Shown: positions 62,916-64,000 of the stretch, piece after piece
How the letters are laid out: each line of letters begins with the position of its first letter
How positions within the stretch are numbered: position 1 is the first letter of the stretch
NCBI RefSeq assembly: GCF_900155885.1
Contig: NZ_FTMB01000005.1
Location: 62,001-126,000, forward strand
Length of the DNA: 64,000 nucleotides
From: Rhizobium sp. RU20A
Lineage (GTDB): Bacteria > Pseudomonadota > Alphaproteobacteria > Rhizobiales > Rhizobiaceae
Reading direction: 5' to 3'
Notes under the pieces: model-generated
Seen by the model: the letters and a program-made list of their open reading frames with translations, nothing else
Told to the model about the DNA's origin: nothing
The model's database searches: none
Translations under genes and position numbers: made by a program

Positions 62916-62940
62916 CCATTTGCTGAACGTTCATTCAATA
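62916..62940. promoter_or_regulatory. BetI-box-like operator C
   Basis: On the minus strand TATTGAATG is followed by AACGTTCA, giving a perfect 10-bp palindrome TGAACGTTCA. The left half is identical to operators A and B; the right arm is weaker. It ends 9 bases before the Rieske gene start and so would overlap the transcription start or leader. Confidence 0.65.
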
Positions 62941-63029
62941 TCAGCACAAAATGAGCCGCGGGGCAAGGTGTTGCACCGGTTTCCGGGCAGCTCTCGCGGA
63001 GGCAAACAGGGCCGGGCGCATACGCACAA

Positions 63030-63054
63030 CGGCCGGATGTGTGGCATCCGGCCG
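63030..63054 (-). terminator. Hairpin downstream of purU
   Basis: CGGCCGGATG (63030-63039) and CATCCGGCCG (63045-63054), a perfect 10-bp stem with a 5-base loop, about 70 bases after the purU stop. No clear U-run follows on the minus strand, so it may end the transcript weakly or protect its 3' end. Confidence 0.5.
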
Positions 63055-63122
63055 CTGGTGTCGAAAGAGGATAGGCGTGCCAGCCAAGGGCGCGGGCAGG
63101 GTTTGCCCGACCGCTGGTCGTC

Positions 63123-64000
63123 TTAGCCCATACGCTCGGAGGCGTAGGAGCCCGGGCTTGCCGGGAAGACGATCGTCTTGTTGCCGTTCATGAAGACGCG
63201 GTGGTGGATGTGGGCGTGGATGGCGCGGGCCAGAACCTGGCTTTCCACGTCGCGGCCGATCGAGACATAGTCGTCCGGCGACTGGGCATGGGTGATACGG
63301 GCGACGTCCTGCTCGATGATCGGGCCTTCGTCGAGGTCGGCGGTGACGTAGTGGGCGGTCGCGCCGATCAGCTTCACGCCGCGCTCGAAGGCCTGCTTGT
63401 AGGGGTTGGCACCCTTGAAGCTCGGCAGGAAGGAGTGGTGGATGTTGATGATGCGACCCGACATCTTCTTGCAGATGGCGTCGGAGAGAACCTGCATGTA
63501 GCGGGCGAGCACTATGAGTTCGGCGCCGGACTGCTCGACGATTTCCATCAGCTTGGCTTCGGCCTGCGGCTTGTTTTCCTTGGTCACCTTGATGTGGTGG
63601 AAGGGGATGTCGTGGTTGACGACCACCTTCTGGTATTCGAAGTGGTTGGAGACGACGCCGACGATCTCGATTGGCAGGGCGCCGATCTTCCAGCGGTAGA
63701 GCAGGTCGTTCAGGCAGTGGCCGAAACGCGACACCATGAGCATGACCTTCATCTTGGCGTCGCTGTCATGGAACTCGTAGGTCATGCCGAACTGCTTGGC
63801 GATCGGAGCAAAGCCCGACTTGATCTCCTCGCCCGCAACGCCTTCCTGGCTGATGAAGGTGAGGCGCATGAAGAACAGGCCTGTCTCAAGATCGTCGAAC
63901 TGCGAGCTATCGACAATGTTTCCACCCTTTTCGGCGAGGTAGCCGGTGATGGCGGCGACGATGCCGCGGGTGGACTTGCAGGAAACGGTCAGCACGTAGC
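63123..64000 (-). CDS. purU: Formyltetrahydrofolate deformylase (5' end outside window)
   Basis: PurU hydrolyses 10-formyl-THF to formate and THF. The frame is open to the window edge; only a few N-terminal residues are missing (the visible part begins YVLTVSCKSTRGIVAAI). An N-terminal ACT domain (~1-85) is followed by the formyltransferase fold with MVSRFGHCLNDLLYRW, the catalytic Asn and His in INIHHSFLPSFKGANPY, and Asp in DLDEGPIIEQDV. PurU genes often sit beside sarcosine- or betaine-demethylating genes and drain C1 units; here it follows the Rieske oxygenase in the same orientation, 215 bases apart. Confidence 0.95.
   Translation of the reverse strand, partial: YVLTVSCKSTRGIVAAITGYLAEKGGNIVDSSQFDDLETGLFFMRLTFISQEGVAGEEIKSGFAPIAKQFGMTYEFHDSDAKMKVMLMVSRFGHCLNDLLYRWKIGALPIEIVGVVSNHFEYQKVVVNHDIPFHHIKVTKENKPQAEAKLMEIVEQSGAELIVLARYMQVLSDAICKKMSGRIINIHHSFLPSFKGANPYKQAFERGVKLIGATAHYVTADLDEGPIIEQDVARITHAQSPDDYVSIGRDVESQVLARAIHAHIHHRVFMNGNKTIVFPASPGSYASERMG

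Noticed and set aside
1-64000. tRNA genes, insertion sequences, integrases, attachment sites
   Set aside because: No cloverleaf-like sequence, transposase or integrase motif, or flanking target duplication was seen on either strand; a covariance-model or IS database search could still find something small.

Overview
The window is GC-rich, densely coded DNA from an alphaproteobacterium, most likely a member of the Rhizobiaceae (Rhizobium/Agrobacterium/Ensifer/Shinella type). The evidence is the rhizobial-style iolCDEB operon with a long two-domain IolC, a DUF982 protein, a receiver-only regulator and a His-Lys-Asn kinase of rhizobial type, GTG/TTG starts with strong GGAGG sites, and the GTCATCC...GATGACGG intergenic palindromes. 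No tRNA, rRNA, CRISPR array, phage gene or transposase was seen. Gene function is read from motifs and remembered family features; no database search was run.

Layout. 0-1.5 kb: end of a siderophore/cobalamin-type ABC system. 1.5-11.7 kb: a hexitol/ketose locus, with a five-gene minus-strand operon (PfkB tagatose-type kinase, GatZ/KbaZ-family tagatose-6-phosphate epimerase, three SDR dehydrogenases), a ROK repressor, a D-tagatose 3-epimerase-family enzyme, a zinc polyol dehydrogenase and an FGGY kinase. 11.8-13.4 kb: orphan sensor kinase. 13.8-21.9 kb: trehalose from glycogen (treZ, treY) around a membrane-lipid module (endonuclease/phosphatase family, LPG-synthase-like membrane protein, phospholipase D). 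22-27 kb: DUF982 protein, aldo-keto reductase plus rhamnose mutarotase, a conserved small protein, transaldolase and a divergent SorC-family regulator. 27-32 kb: tetR-MFP-RND efflux operon behind a 50-bp near-palindrome. 32.4-40.2 kb: response regulator, then iolC-iolD-iolE, a cluster of palindromic repeats, iolB and a Gfo/Idh/MocA oxidoreductase. 40.2-41.3 kb: sulfite-oxidase-like protein and a tiny secreted cysteine peptide.

41.3-50.4 kb is a basic amino acid locus: a HisJQMP-type ABC importer with an M20 amidohydrolase, and divergently an amidinohydrolase (DDAH/ADI type), a TetR regulator and an AruH/AruI-like pair (arginine:pyruvate transaminase, 2-ketoarginine decarboxylase). It predicts arginine or acyl/methyl-arginine use by the transaminase route.

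50.4-64 kb is the most interesting part: two phytoene-desaturase-like FAD oxidoreductases, a GcvT-family protein, an 86-residue unknown, a BetI-like TetR, a PotFGHI-like ABC importer, a class III aminotransferase, a Rieske oxygenase with the Glu-x2-His-x4-His iron motif of quaternary-ammonium oxygenases, and purU. Three near-identical BetI-box-like operators (55206, 60192, 62916) sit at all three promoter regions, so these genes look like one regulon, possibly an undescribed pathway that imports and demethylates an N-methylated amine or betaine and disposes of the C1 units through folate and PurU.
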